From Actinomycetota bacterium (lineage in GTDB: Bacteria; Actinomycetota; Actinomycetes; Nanopelagicales; Nanopelagicaceae): a stretch of 21,998 nt of DNA. Positions 1 through 8,101 of this stretch are shown here, one piece after another. The notes under the pieces are model-generated. The model was not told the DNA's origin. It ran no database searches and saw only the letters and a list, made by a program, of their open reading frames with translations. The stretch's first letter is position 1. Each line of letters begins with the position of its first letter. The translations under genes and the position numbers were made by a program. The stretch is taken from contig CANMCL010000006.1 of assembly GCA_947496345.1 (NCBI GenBank), forward strand, positions 1 to 21,998, given 5' to 3'.

Positions 1-335
1 TGGTGGTTACTGAAGTGCCAAAGAGCGGCTGGATGGTTGCCAGCCACGAGGGCGAATCTGTAGCGCTTGACCTTGCCTTAAGCCAAACACTTATTGATGC
101 GGGCAATGTCCGCGAGGTAATTCGCTATATTCAAGAGCGCCGCAAAGGTGATGGCTTTGAAATTTCTGATCGTATTAAGGTTCGCTGGAATGCTGATCCC
201 GCAATAGTTGCTGCGATAACCCAAGCAGCATCACATATCAGCGAAGAAGTACTGGCGCTGGAATTTACACACGATGCGAGTCTGCCTGGCGGAGATAATG
301 AATTGCAGATTAGTGCGGAATTAGTTAAAGCCTAA
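1..335 (+). CDS. ileS: Isoleucyl-tRNA synthetase, C-terminal fragment (5' end outside window)
   Basis: This is the last ~110 residues of what looks like isoleucyl-tRNA synthetase, which charges tRNA-Ile in the cytoplasm. The frame is open to the left edge (first whole codon at base 3), so the GTG there is not a start. The recognisable part is the C-terminal RNA-binding region of actinobacterial IleS: an ALDL segment, then VREVIRYIQERRK, then the EISDRIKVRW stretch. The TAA stop is at 333-335. It is the only plus-strand gene in the window and converges on yggT, with the last four bases shared, so there is no room for a terminator between them. In many actinobacteria ileS lies just beyond divIVA in the same direction as the dcw genes, so the opposite orientation here is notable. 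The family call rests on this C-terminal piece only. Confidence 0.85.
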   Translation, partial: VVTEVPKSGWMVASHEGESVALDLALSQTLIDAGNVREVIRYIQERRKGDGFEISDRIKVRWNADPAIVAAITQAASHISEEVLALEFTHDASLPGGDNELQISAELVKA

Positions 336-613
336 AATATGGTAACGATTATGCCCTTAAGAAGGCTAATTGCAATTAATAAAACAATGAATGAAAGATC
401 AAGAGATGCTCCACCTAAACGAAGTGGCGGCACAAATCTTCCTACGAACTTCATCGGTGGATCTGTAATCGTATAGATAAATTCGAAGAATGTGATCAAG
501 AATGAATTAGGGCGCCAATTGCGGGCAAAGATTCGCGCGTAGTCAATAATTAACCGGATAAAGAGCGCGTATTTAAAGAGGTCAAGTGCAGTAAGTAGCA
601 GGTTAGTGATCAT
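332..613 (-). CDS. yggT: YggT/YlmG family small membrane protein
   Basis: A 93-residue integral membrane protein of the YggT (YlmG) family. Members sit at the end of the ftsZ-pgeF-yggS-sepF block in many Gram-positive bacteria, and the biochemical role is not settled. Two hydrophobic segments are visible, at about residues 2-28 and 73-93. Between them is the family's conserved loop, with RPNSF near 34-38, an FEFIYTITDPP stretch near 43-53 and the PPLR turn near 62-65. ATG at 613 is the start. It lies 25 nt after sepF with no clear ribosome binding site. The TAG stop at 334-332 overlaps the stop of the converging ileS. In most actinobacteria divIVA would be the next gene; here it is absent. 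The family call is firm; the function is not known. Confidence 0.9.
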   Translation of the reverse strand: MITNLLLTALDLFKYALFIRLIIDYARIFARNWRPNSFLITFFEFIYTITDPPMKFVGRFVPPLRLGGASLDLSFIVLLIAISLLKGIIVTIF

Positions 614-638
614 AGGGAATTGACTAATTCGCTATAGG

Positions 639-1106
639 TTATGACTGGTTAAAGAAACTAGCCTGCGCTGCCGCAGTCTTATCTTCACTGCTCACATTTA
701 CATTTGCAGGTGAGAGAAGAAATACTTTGTGGCTAACGCGCTCGATGCGACCGTGTAATCCAAATACTAATCCGCTAGCAAAGTCGACTAGGCGTTTGCG
801 TTCGGACTCTTCCATGTCATCAAGGTTAATGATTACTGGATTTCCTTCGCGATAGTGCTCGCCCATCTTGCGCGCTTCGCTGTATGACCTAGGTTGCAAA
901 GTGATGATGTGATAATTCGCTTCTGGTTGTGTTGAAGGCGCAACTGCAAGCGTTGAACCGACAACTGTTACTCCGGCGCGATCACGAGATGATCTTGCTA
1001 CTTCGCGAGCCGGACGTTCTGCGCGGGCTGGAGTTGCTTCACCTTGAGCTTCTTCATCGGTATCTACGAGACCGAGATAGCCCATCATTTTGTTGAGTGC
1101 TGACAT
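639..1106 (-). CDS. sepF: Cell division protein SepF
   Basis: SepF, 155 residues, links FtsZ to the membrane and in actinobacteria is thought to do the work that FtsA does elsewhere. The N-terminal stretch (MSALNKMMGYLGL, residues 1-13) fits the amphipathic membrane-binding helix, followed by an acidic, then Ala/Arg-rich, linker to about residue 60. The globular core at about 64-140 begins with YHIITLQPRSYSEA and contains VIINLDDM and the DFASGLVFGLHG dimer segment, all typical of the family. The C-terminal tail is polar. ATG at 1106 is 9 nt after yggS, without a clear Shine-Dalgarno, so translation probably depends on coupling. No ftsA is present in the window, which agrees with SepF as the main anchor. 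Its likely partner is the conserved C-terminal tail of FtsZ, encoded three genes upstream. Confidence 0.93.
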   Translation of the reverse strand: MSALNKMMGYLGLVDTDEEAQGEATPARAERPAREVARSSRDRAGVTVVGSTLAVAPSTQPEANYHIITLQPRSYSEARKMGEHYREGNPVIINLDDMEESERKRLVDFASGLVFGLHGRIERVSHKVFLLSPANVNVSSEDKTAAAQASFFNQS

Positions 1107-1115
1107 AGGTAAATT

Positions 1116-1802
1116 TTAGGGGTGATACGTGCGCGAACCGAGGATTTGGCTACCTATTCGCAGATGTGTCGCGCCATGGGCTATCGCCACTTCAAAATCA
1201 GAACTCATACCAGCCGATAGCGACTTCGCCTGCGCAAAGGTGCTGACAAAACTCTGATGGATTTGCGCGATCTCTGAAAATGCGTGCTGATGCTCATATG
1301 AGACTGGAGGAACACACATTAGCCCAACCAATTTGATATTTGGAAGTTCGGAGACCTTTTCGGCAAGAGCAAAGATCTCGGTGGCGATTACTCCCCCGCG
1401 GTCTGGTGCGCCATCTAGTGAAAGTTGAAGAAAGATAGAAATATCTTTGCCTAATTCTGCACAGATGCGCGAGAGTTTAAGTGCATGATCTGGCGAATCA
1501 ATCGAATGAATATAAGTAGCCCATCCTGCGATTTCGCGCAACTTCCGACTCTGCACCTGCCCTTGGTAATGCCAAGTTCCATTTACTTGTGCCGATTTTT
1601 CAGCGCCTTCTTCACTTCGATTCTCTCCAAAGTTGCGCTGGCCCAAATTGTGCAAAATTTCAACATCACTAACTGGATATGTCTTGGTAACTGCGATCAA
1701 AGTTATCTCATCTACGGATCGACCAGCACCAGCGGCGGCAGTTGTGACCTGCTTTTTAACCAGATCTAGCGACTGAGCAATGAGATTTGCGCGCTCTGTC
1801 AT
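1116..1802 (-). CDS. yggS: YggS family pyridoxal-5'-phosphate homeostasis protein
   Basis: A 228-residue PLP-binding TIM-barrel protein of the YggS/PROSC family, which buffers free pyridoxal phosphate; it is not known to have catalytic activity. The PLP lysine is K40 in the IAVTKTYP motif. NFGENR (near residues 60-65), a WHYQGQVQ segment (family GxLQ region) and the C-terminal LRIGSQILGSR phosphate-binding segment are all present. The open frame extends to 1880, but I chose ATG at 1802 because the protein aligned from MTERANLIAQ matches the family N-terminus. That ATG also overlaps the pgeF stop in an ATGA, giving tight coupling. The longer reading would add 26 arginine-rich residues lying inside pgeF. 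The gene is 9 nt upstream of sepF, the usual actinobacterial position. Family call strong. Confidence 0.93.
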   Translation of the reverse strand: MTERANLIAQSLDLVKKQVTTAAAGAGRSVDEITLIAVTKTYPVSDVEILHNLGQRNFGENRSEEGAEKSAQVNGTWHYQGQVQSRKLREIAGWATYIHSIDSPDHALKLSRICAELGKDISIFLQLSLDGAPDRGGVIATEIFALAEKVSELPNIKLVGLMCVPPVSYEHQHAFSEIAQIHQSFVSTFAQAKSLSAGMSSDFEVAIAHGATHLRIGSQILGSRTYHP

Positions 1803-2464
1803 AGCCTTACTAGCCCCGCTTGTCGCCCCGTTACGCCATCGCGCCGATAAGAGAATAAATCGGCATCTTCTACAGTGCATGCGCTTTGGCTCGTATCTAT
1901 AGAAATTTCAGCGCTTTGCAGAACCGCATTTAGCGCTTTAGGTAAATCGAGGGCGAGTGAACCCGAATTAGTACGTGAATCTGCCATTGGAAAGTTAGAA
2001 ACAACTTCTTGATGAATATCGGCAGAAACTTCATAACATCTTCCGCAAATAGCGGGCCCGACTATTGCTGAAATGTCTTGGGCGCCCATCTCGCGCATTA
2101 CTTCAATAGTTTTAAGGGCAACGTTATTTACGAGACCGCGTCTTCCCACGTGAACAGCGGCTACCGCTTGCTTTGAAGTTAATAAAAGTGGAATGCAGTC
2201 AGCGACCATTACCGCCAAAGTAATGCCCGCAATCCCGGATACGAGTGCGTCCGCGGTAGGTGCTACGTCGGTAACTTCTTCAATTACTGCTACGCGATTT
2301 CCGTGAACTTGGTTCATAAATTGCACTGGCCCGTGTAGCGCTGTTAGTACTGCACGATTTCGCGAAACATCTGCCGCAATATCGCCTACGTGATCGCCCA
2401 AATTTAAGGAGGAGTAAACCCCTTGGCTTATGCCGCCGTGGCGGTTTGTGAATTTAACAAGCAT
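1799..2464 (-). CDS. pgeF: PgeF/YfiH (laccase-domain) peptidoglycan editing factor
   Basis: A 221-residue protein of the YfiH/PgeF family. In E. coli PgeF cleaves UDP-MurNAc-L-Ser-type precursors that MurC makes by mistake, thereby editing wall precursors; other members act as purine nucleoside phosphorylases. The metal-site residues are all visible: H54 in NQVHG, C90 in VADC and H105 in VHVGRRG. NLGDHVGD near 21-28 and a GPAICGRCYEV segment are also typical. I chose ATG at 2464. The frame runs on to a TTG at 2497 directly after the ftsZ stop, but those 11 residues do not look like the family N-terminus, and the FTNRHGG motif follows the ATG closely as expected. Upstream of the ATG only a weak GAG is seen. 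It lies 33 nt after ftsZ and shares ATGA with yggS. Confidence 0.9.
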   Translation of the reverse strand: MLVKFTNRHGGISQGVYSSLNLGDHVGDIAADVSRNRAVLTALHGPVQFMNQVHGNRVAVIEEVTDVAPTADALVSGIAGITLAVMVADCIPLLLTSKQAVAAVHVGRRGLVNNVALKTIEVMREMGAQDISAIVGPAICGRCYEVSADIHQEVVSNFPMADSRTNSGSLALDLPKALNAVLQSAEISIDTSQSACTVEDADLFSYRRDGVTGRQAGLVRL

Positions 2465-2497
2465 TGAATACTCACTCGCAGATGGAGTGGGCCGCAA

Positions 2498-3628
2498 TTA
2501 CTTCATAAAATCAGGAACGTCGATCTCATCTTCAGCGACGAGATCTTCGAATGTAACTCGCTTACGAGGTGAGGCGTTATCAAGATCGAGTGCCACAGAG
2601 ATTGGATCATTGGATGGGATCGGATCAGCAATTCCCGTCAAGGCAGCAGCATTGAGCACTGGCATCGACACCTTCTTTGGTTGACCACCATCAAAGCCTG
2701 CAGCGATAACTGTTACACGTACTTCATCTCCGAGGGCATCATCAATGGTTGTTCCGAAGATGATGCGAGCATTTGGATGAGCCGCTGCTTGAACGAGCTC
2801 ACACGCCTCATTGATTTCAAATAAACCAAGATCAGATCCGCCGGCGACAGAGAGAAGTACTCCCATTGCGCCATCGATTGATGCTTCAAGGAGTGGGCTG
2901 GAAATTGCTAACTCAGCGGCGCGAGTTGCGCGGTTTTCGCCACGTGCTGAACCAATTCCCATCAGCGCTGAGCCTGCATCAGTCATAACTGTTTTTACAT
3001 CTGCGAAGTCCAAGTTAATTAGACCGGGCTGGGTAATTATCTCGGTAATTCCCTGTACGCCAGAGAGCAAAACTTGATCCGCAGTTTTAAATGCATCAAC
3101 CGCAGTAATATTTCGATCCGAAATTGCAAGTAGGCGATCATTTGGAATAACAATTAAGGTATCTACTTCAGCGCGCAAAAGTTCTATACCTTCATCGGCT
3201 TGTGCTGAACGAATTTTTCCTTCAAAAGAAAATGGACGCGTTACGACGCCAATTGTTAGCGCGCCAAGATCACGAGCAATTTTTGCAACGATTGGTGCGC
3301 CACCAGTACCGGTACCACCACCTTCGCCTGCGGTAACGAAGACCATGTCTGCACCGCGTAAGATTTCTTCAATATCTTCAGTGTGATCAATCGCAGCTTG
3401 TCTTCCTTTTTCAGGAGCAGCGCCTGCACCGAGACCTTTAGTTGATGCGCGACCGATATCTAATTTCACATCGGCATCGCTCATCAAAAGATGTTGCGCA
3501 TCAGTGTTAATTGCAATGAACTCAACGCCTTTTAAACCAACATCAATCATGCGATTGATTGCGTTAACTCCACCGCCACCGATTCCAACTACTTTGATGA
3601 CAGCTAAATAATTCTGTGGTGCAGCCAC
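2498..3628 (-). CDS. ftsZ: Cell division GTPase FtsZ
   Basis: FtsZ, 376 residues, is the tubulin-like GTPase that polymerises into the cytokinetic ring. The GTPase features are intact: the GIGGGGVNA nucleotide loop near residue 15, NTDAQ at 41-45, the signature [12 protein letters not shown] at 101-112 and the catalytic T7 loop in NLDFADVK. A variable linker leads to the conserved tail EIDVPDFMK at the C-terminus, the peptide that binds SepF in actinobacteria. I chose GTG at 3628 over the ATG at 3658. A perfect AAAGGAGG lies five bases before the GTG, and the protein then starts [13 protein letters not shown], matching actinobacterial FtsZ; the longer reading would translate the ribosome binding site. 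A 129-nt gap separates it from ftsQ, so it probably has its own promoter in addition to read-through. Confidence 0.97.
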   Translation of the reverse strand: MAAPQNYLAVIKVVGIGGGGVNAINRMIDVGLKGVEFIAINTDAQHLLMSDADVKLDIGRASTKGLGAGAAPEKGRQAAIDHTEDIEEILRGADMVFVTAGEGGGTGTGGAPIVAKIARDLGALTIGVVTRPFSFEGKIRSAQADEGIELLRAEVDTLIVIPNDRLLAISDRNITAVDAFKTADQVLLSGVQGITEIITQPGLINLDFADVKTVMTDAGSALMGIGSARGENRATRAAELAISSPLLEASIDGAMGVLLSVAGGSDLGLFEINEACELVQAAAHPNARIIFGTTIDDALGDEVRVTVIAAGFDGGQPKKVSMPVLNAAALTGIADPIPSNDPISVALDLDNASPRKRVTFEDLVAEDEIDVPDFMK

Positions 3629-3633
3629 AAGTG

Positions 3634-3641
3634 CCTCCTTT
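3634..3641 (-). promoter_or_regulatory. Strong Shine-Dalgarno of ftsZ
   Basis: AAAGGAGG on the minus strand, five bases before the GTG at 3628. It decides the ftsZ start and is the best anti-16S match I found in the window. Other genes have weaker sites (for example AAGGAG before ftsW and AAAGGTGG before ftsL) or rely on overlap. Confidence 0.85.
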
Positions 3642-3757
3642 AGAACTGTAAACCTCAACTTGAGAATTACATTTCTACGCTCTTTGATGTAGGCGAACGT
3701 AAGGCGTTATGCGTATGAAAGCAAAGACCGACTCAAACTATTTTATTTCTTATCCGC
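3642..3757 (-). promoter_or_regulatory. ftsQ-ftsZ intergenic region, probable ftsZ promoter area
   Basis: This is the only sizeable gap between rsmH and the 3' end of the cluster. On the minus strand I see two possible -10 elements: CATAAC (3711-3706), 19 nt after a TTGAGT, and TGTAAT (3672-3667), which matches TATAAT at five of six bases but has no good -35. A pair of related 10-mers in tandem on the plus strand (GTAGGCGAAC then GTAAGGCGTT, 3689-3708) lies between them. No terminator hairpin is visible after ftsQ, so read-through from upstream is also likely. Which element is used cannot be told from sequence alone. Confidence 0.4.
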
Positions 3758-4459
3758 TTACTTAACTATCGGTGCATGCGGTGCGGTGACGTCAATTAGC
3801 CGTATTGATTTATTTTCTGGCAGTTCCAGTAAAGCAGTAATCACTTTTATCTTCAGTGAAAGGTCCTCGCCATCTCCCCAAACAATCTGCATTGAGCGAT
3901 CGCTAAATTTTCCATCAATAAGAATATTTGTGGGACTTACTGCGGTAAGACGCTCTATTCCTTCGCTAAATTCTTTAGGCATTTCTGTAAAAACTTCGAT
4001 AGCAATTAACCCACTGGCCACCGATGATGAACTTACCTTTGGAAGTCCAGTAGGTACCTGTCCCATCAACTGAAATGAGGCTCCTGAAGCATCAAGTGCC
4101 ACTTGAGGTTTACCGGGCGCGGTGTAGAGAGCAACCGGGGTCCTTGGTTGTAAATCTATGACGACTTTGCCGTTAATCCAGTTACGAGAAATATTGGCTG
4201 ACTTGATCCAATCGTTGGCCTTCAACCTATTTGCAAGGGCTCTGGAATCAACTCGAGCTAATTTATCTCCTAGAGACAGATTAAGACTTTTTGCGATTGT
4301 TTTTTCGGAAATTAACGTAGGCGCTCCGTTGATTTCAATTTGTTTTACAGTTAGCAATGAAGACCACCCGAGTAGATAAGAACCGGCACCGAAAACAAGT
4401 AACGTTGTTGCTATCGCTAGAACTGCCTTTGAAGGTTTCACGCGCGCTGCAATTTTCAT
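3758..4459 (-). CDS. ftsQ: Cell division protein FtsQ
   Basis: FtsQ, 233 residues, is a bitopic divisome protein that bridges early division proteins and the FtsW/FtsI wall synthase. The N-terminal cytoplasmic tail is short and basic. One membrane helix is seen at about residues 12-34, followed by the POTRA domain (about 37-108, starting LTVKQIEINGAPTL), with the pattern NDWIKSANISRNWINGKVVIDLQPRTPVA typical of its end given here in two parts: NDWIKSANISRNW, then VVIDLQPRTPVA. The remainder is the extracytoplasmic beta domain. It is shorter than mycobacterial homologues, mainly through a short cytoplasmic tail. The ATG at 4459 overlaps the murC stop by one base (TAATG), so it is coupled to murC. 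It is the last gene of the tight run, and ftsZ follows after 129 nt. Confidence 0.92.
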   Translation of the reverse strand: MKIAARVKPSKAVLAIATTLLVFGAGSYLLGWSSLLTVKQIEINGAPTLISEKTIAKSLNLSLGDKLARVDSRALANRLKANDWIKSANISRNWINGKVVIDLQPRTPVALYTAPGKPQVALDASGASFQLMGQVPTGLPKVSSSSVASGLIAIEVFTEMPKEFSEGIERLTAVSPTNILIDGKFSDRSMQIVWGDGEDLSLKIKVITALLELPENKSIRLIDVTAPHAPIVK

Positions 4460-5844
4460 TAACTAAATCGCCTTGCCAGTCCATCACTAATAATTGGAGC
4501 CAGTGAATTAACATCACCTGCGCCCAAAGTGACAATCACGTCCCCTGGTTTAGCTTGGGCAATCATCCATTCAGATGCTTCGAGGAAGTTTGGAATGAAG
4601 TGGCCATTAGTCAGCTGCTCAGCAATAGTTTCCGAGGTGATTCCAGGAATTGGCGTCTCACTCGCCGCGTAAACTTCAAGTAAGACAACTTCATCTGCAA
4701 CGCTTAGCGCTTTGGCAAATTCGCTCATAAATGCTTTGGTGCGTGAGTATCGGTGTGGTTGAAAGATGACTAGCAATCTTCCATCTCCGGCATATCTTTT
4801 AGCAGCAGTTAAAGTCACCTGAACTTCAGTCGGGTGGTGACCGTAATCATCAATTATTCGAATCCCATGAACGGTCGCCTTCAACTCAAAACGTCGCCCT
4901 GTACCGTGGAAACTCGCTAGCCCAGTTAACATTTCGGCAGCAGGTGCACCAAGTGCCAGTCCCATAGCAAGAGCTGCGCCGGCGTTTAAAACATTGTGTT
5001 GGCCAGGAACTTGCAGTGACATGGTGCCGATGGCGCGACCCTTCCAGAGCACTCGTGCGGTAGATCCCATTGGGAGCAAGTTGATGGAATCAATAAATAG
5101 ATCTGCTCCGACACTTGTTCCGTAAGAAATCAGGTTTAAGCCGCTTACGGAGCTGGCCAGGTGTGCCGATCCCGCATCATCTGCACAATAAACGAGGTAT
5201 CCGCCTTTACTGATTGTCACGGCAAATTCAGCAAAGGCGCGGGTTACATCGGCTTCGGTTGCAAAGTAATCAACGTGATCGTGTTCAACGTTTGTTACGA
5301 TCGCAGCAAATGGTCGATATTCAATAAATGAGCCATCGGATTCATCGGCCTCGGCGACAAATAGATCTCCCGTTCCGCGATGTGCATTAGATCCCGAGGA
5401 AGTTAAGGTGCCACCGATTGCAAACGATGGATCCAATCCACAAGCTTGTAATGCGACGGTGAGCATCGATGACGTGGTCGTCTTTCCGTGTGTTCCGGCG
5501 ACTGCGATACTGCGCGAATCAGTCATCAGAGTTGCTAACGCTTGTGCGCGCGTAAGGATAGGCAAACTCATTTCTCGGGCCCGAACAAGTTCAACGTTAT
5601 TTTGGTTAATTGCGGTTGAGTAGATGACAAAATCGGCGCCATCTACTTGCTGTGCAAGGTGTGCGGCGTGCACATCAGCGCCGAGCGCTTCAAGAGCACT
5701 CAATACAGTCGAGTCCTTTGCATCAGAACCTGATACCGAAATTTCGTGTGAAAGCGCTATTCGCGCAAGTCCGCTCATTCCCGCACCGCCGATACCTACG
5801 AAGTGAAGGCGCTTGCCTTGCAACTCAGTTAAATGGATAGTCAT
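4459..5844 (-). CDS. murC: UDP-N-acetylmuramate--L-alanine ligase MurC
   Basis: MurC, 461 residues, adds L-alanine to UDP-MurNAc with ATP, the first peptide step of wall precursor synthesis in the cytoplasm. The N-terminal Rossmann part has FVGIGGAGMSGLA (residues 15-27). The central ATPase has GTHGKTTT at 117-124 (MurC-type P-loop with His), then EADESDGSF and NVEHDHVDYF. The C-terminal ligase domain shows DDYGHHPTE and FQPHRYSRT. All these are typical of MurC rather than MurD, MurE or MurF, and the length is normal. Its ATG at 5844 shares one base with the murG stop (TGATG), and an AGGGAAG eight bases upstream can serve as ribosome binding site. It lies between murG and ftsQ, as in other actinobacteria. 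Confidence 0.97.
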   Translation of the reverse strand: MTIHLTELQGKRLHFVGIGGAGMSGLARIALSHEISVSGSDAKDSTVLSALEALGADVHAAHLAQQVDGADFVIYSTAINQNNVELVRAREMSLPILTRAQALATLMTDSRSIAVAGTHGKTTTSSMLTVALQACGLDPSFAIGGTLTSSGSNAHRGTGDLFVAEADESDGSFIEYRPFAAIVTNVEHDHVDYFATEADVTRAFAEFAVTISKGGYLVYCADDAGSAHLASSVSGLNLISYGTSVGADLFIDSINLLPMGSTARVLWKGRAIGTMSLQVPGQHNVLNAGAALAMGLALGAPAAEMLTGLASFHGTGRRFELKATVHGIRIIDDYGHHPTEVQVTLTAAKRYAGDGRLLVIFQPHRYSRTKAFMSEFAKALSVADEVVLLEVYAASETPIPGITSETIAEQLTNGHFIPNFLEASEWMIAQAKPGDVIVTLGAGDVNSLAPIISDGLARRFS

Positions 5845-6926
5845 CAGTTGCGCTTCCCTGTCAAGGCATATTCCATAAAGTTAACAATCTTCTCACTCGC
5901 ATCTTGATCTGTATTTGAACCAGCAAGTGGTGAATCTGCAGATTTAGTCAGGAGTCGGCGCAAATTGCTCTCGATCCAAGATTGCGAAAACAGAGCTTGA
6001 TCAATCACTTCGCCTCGCCCTTGAGAGATAACGTGGTTAGCGTTAAAGCGTTGTTCACCATTTCCAATGGGCAACGGAATGAAAAGTGAATACCGCCCCA
6101 AAGCATTTATTTCAGAGCAAGAAATTGCGCCACTGCGGCTGATGATCAAATCTGCTGCCAAATAAGCCGTCGCCATATCTTCGATATAAGTACTCGATTT
6201 ATATCGCTCTTGAGCCTTGGGTAATGGATTTAACTTGCCTACTGCGTGTAAAAGTTGTCCCCCATTAGCGAGCAATGACGGTAGAGATTTTTCAATAACT
6301 GAATTTAGAGCAACCGATCCTTGCGAACCGAAGAAGGCGAAAACAAGCGGCGCTGTAGGAGAAAAACCAAGGCTTGATTTTGCATTTGCACGAGCTTTAG
6401 CCCAATCGCCCGAGCTATTGGTAAGCGCTTTTGCCACATCAGAGCGAAGTGGAATTCCTGTTATTAGAGCGGTGCTCAGCGAACCGCCTGGCACTGCTTG
6501 GGCTACAGCAACGTTGCGAGTAAGGCGCGCACCTAAACGATTTGCAAATCCAGGTTTGGCATTTGCTTCGTGCACCACAAATGGAATACCCAAAGACTTT
6601 GCCGCAAGGTAGGCAGGTGCGGAAACATACCCACCGAATCCAATTAGCAAGTCTGCGCCCTTAATGATTTTGCGGGCCGCCAAGAAAGCCTTAGAGAAAG
6701 CGAATGGGGCGCTTATCACTGATAGGGAAATCTTTCGCGGCATAACCACTTTGGGGATTTGATTTAATTTGAAGTTAGCGGCAGGGACCAATTGATTCTC
6801 AAGTCCCTTTGCTGTGCCAATGAACTCAATTAAATCGTTTGGGTATTTATCCCGCCAAAGACGAGCGATTGCAAGGGCGGGTTCAACGTGTCCTGCTGTG
6901 CCACCGCCTGCAAAAATGATTTTCAT
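5844..6926 (-). CDS. murG: UDP-GlcNAc:undecaprenyl-PP-MurNAc-pentapeptide GlcNAc transferase MurG
   Basis: MurG, 360 residues, is the peripheral membrane GT-B glycosyltransferase that converts lipid I to lipid II on the cytoplasmic face. The first glycine loop GGGTAGHVEPALA (residues 7-19) holds the conserved His13. A second acceptor-side loop, GFGGYVSAPAYLAA, follows near residue 96. In the C-terminal domain the donor-binding elements are GSQGS, then SRSGAISCSEINALG and the NGEQRFNA segment that contacts UDP-GlcNAc. Length is normal for the family. ATG at 6926 overlaps the ftsW stop in an ATGA and has no independent ribosome binding site, so translation probably depends on ftsW. It shares one base with murC downstream. 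Confidence 0.96.
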   Translation of the reverse strand: MKIIFAGGGTAGHVEPALAIARLWRDKYPNDLIEFIGTAKGLENQLVPAANFKLNQIPKVVMPRKISLSVISAPFAFSKAFLAARKIIKGADLLIGFGGYVSAPAYLAAKSLGIPFVVHEANAKPGFANRLGARLTRNVAVAQAVPGGSLSTALITGIPLRSDVAKALTNSSGDWAKARANAKSSLGFSPTAPLVFAFFGSQGSVALNSVIEKSLPSLLANGGQLLHAVGKLNPLPKAQERYKSSTYIEDMATAYLAADLIISRSGAISCSEINALGRYSLFIPLPIGNGEQRFNANHVISQGRGEVIDQALFSQSWIESNLRRLLTKSADSPLAGSNTDQDASEKIVNFMEYALTGKRN

Positions 6927-8101
6927 GATGTGCGTAATCTACGCCGTTCAATCGCCTTTTGTAATTCAACTTTTACTTCTGGATCACGTAAGGCGCTGCC
7001 AAATACATAGCCAAGGCCGATATAGAGCGAAATCAACGCTGAGCCACCGTAAGAAACAAATGGAAGAGTTACACCCACAACCGGCAAGACGCTTGTAGCA
7101 GAACCAACGTTGAGAATAGTTTGAATTGCGATCCAACTTCCTATTCCGGCACCTACATAGCGCGACATTGGATCTACGCAACGCAGCGAAATTTTGAAGA
7201 TCGAGAAAATTAGCGCTGCAAGCAAAGCAAGTACTGCTAGCGTTCCCAACAGACCTAACTCTTCACCAATGACTGCGAAAATGAAATCGGTATGAGCTTC
7301 AGCGAGATTGCCCCACTTTTGTCGACTCCCACCTAGACCTACTCCGAAGATGCCTCCACTAGCCAGCCCTAACAAACTATGCGCCGGCTGCCAACCTGCA
7401 TTTTTATAATCTTCAACTGCAAATGGATCGAGTACAACTAGGAGCCGTGCCATGCGATATCCGGCGGTAGCAATCAGAACTGCAAGGGCGATCGCTCCGA
7501 CGGCGATCAAAGAACCCAGAACGCGTAATTCGATTCCTGAAACGAAGAGTAAACCGCCGAGAATAGCTGCGATTACGCACGCTGTACCGAGGTCGCGACC
7601 GAGCAACACCAGCAACATCACAAGACCAAACCCGGGGCCGATCAAGAGAAAGACATTTACGTGCGTTTTCCCGCTGCGCTCTTGGTTAGCCAACATGTAG
7701 CTTGCCCAAAGAATTAGAAGAAATTTTGCCAATTCACTCGGTTGGATATCAACAAATGGCAGTGCGATCCAGTTTGTGTTTCCCTTTACAGTTTTTCCAA
7801 CGCCTGGAATCTGGAGAATCAAGAGAATTACTATTGCGATTAATAGACTAAAACGGGCAAGTAAACGCCACTGGCTCAAGCTGCGTTGCGAGAGATAAAT
7901 CGCTAATGGAATTGATATCACGAAGAAAGTTAATTGGCGAAGAACGATTGCAACTGCATTACCTCTAGTATCCAGTGCGTGAATGGATGAAGCAGAGAAG
8001 ACCATTATCAGCCCAATAATCGATAGTGAAAGAGCACTGATTGCCAAGATATAGAAACTATTTACCGGTTTTGCTAGAAACTTCTGGCTCGTAGCGCTCA
8101 T
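6923..8101 (-). CDS. ftsW: Septal peptidoglycan polymerase FtsW (SEDS family)
   Basis: FtsW, 392 residues, is the SEDS-family glycosyltransferase that polymerises lipid II at the septum in complex with FtsI. About ten hydrophobic segments are present. Family markers visible are GNTNWI near 108-112, QPSELAKF near 120-127, LGRDLGT near 168-173, GGSRQKWGNL near 257-266 and EAHTDFIFAVIGEELG near 268-283. The last contains D272, which corresponds to the aspartate considered essential in E. coli FtsW. The PFVSYGGSAL signature is near the C-terminus. RodA is the main alternative, but the position between murD and murG next to ftsI/ftsQ favours FtsW. ATG at 8101 overlaps the murD stop (ATGA) and also has AAGGAG five bases upstream, one of the better ribosome binding sites in the run. 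Confidence 0.95.
   Translation of the reverse strand: MSATSQKFLAKPVNSFYILAISALSLSIIGLIMVFSASSIHALDTRGNAVAIVLRQLTFFVISIPLAIYLSQRSLSQWRLLARFSLLIAIVILLILQIPGVGKTVKGNTNWIALPFVDIQPSELAKFLLILWASYMLANQERSGKTHVNVFLLIGPGFGLVMLLVLLGRDLGTACVIAAILGGLLFVSGIELRVLGSLIAVGAIALAVLIATAGYRMARLLVVLDPFAVEDYKNAGWQPAHSLLGLASGGIFGVGLGGSRQKWGNLAEAHTDFIFAVIGEELGLLGTLAVLALLAALIFSIFKISLRCVDPMSRYVGAGIGSWIAIQTILNVGSATSVLPVVGVTLPFVSYGGSALISLYIGLGYVFGSALRDPEVKVELQKAIERRRLRTS

Noticed and set aside
1803..1880. N-terminal extension of YggS to 1880
   Set aside because: The extra 26 residues lie within pgeF in another frame, are arginine-rich and unlike the family; the ATGA overlap at 1802 is the natural start.
3626..3658. ATG at 3658 as the FtsZ start
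   Set aside because: The first ten codons would include the AAAGGAGG that serves the GTG at 3628, and FtsZ homologues begin at [13 protein letters not shown] sequence.
6217..6612. 131-codon plus-strand frame inside murG
   Set aside because: Antisense to conserved MurG motifs; composition follows the complementary gene.
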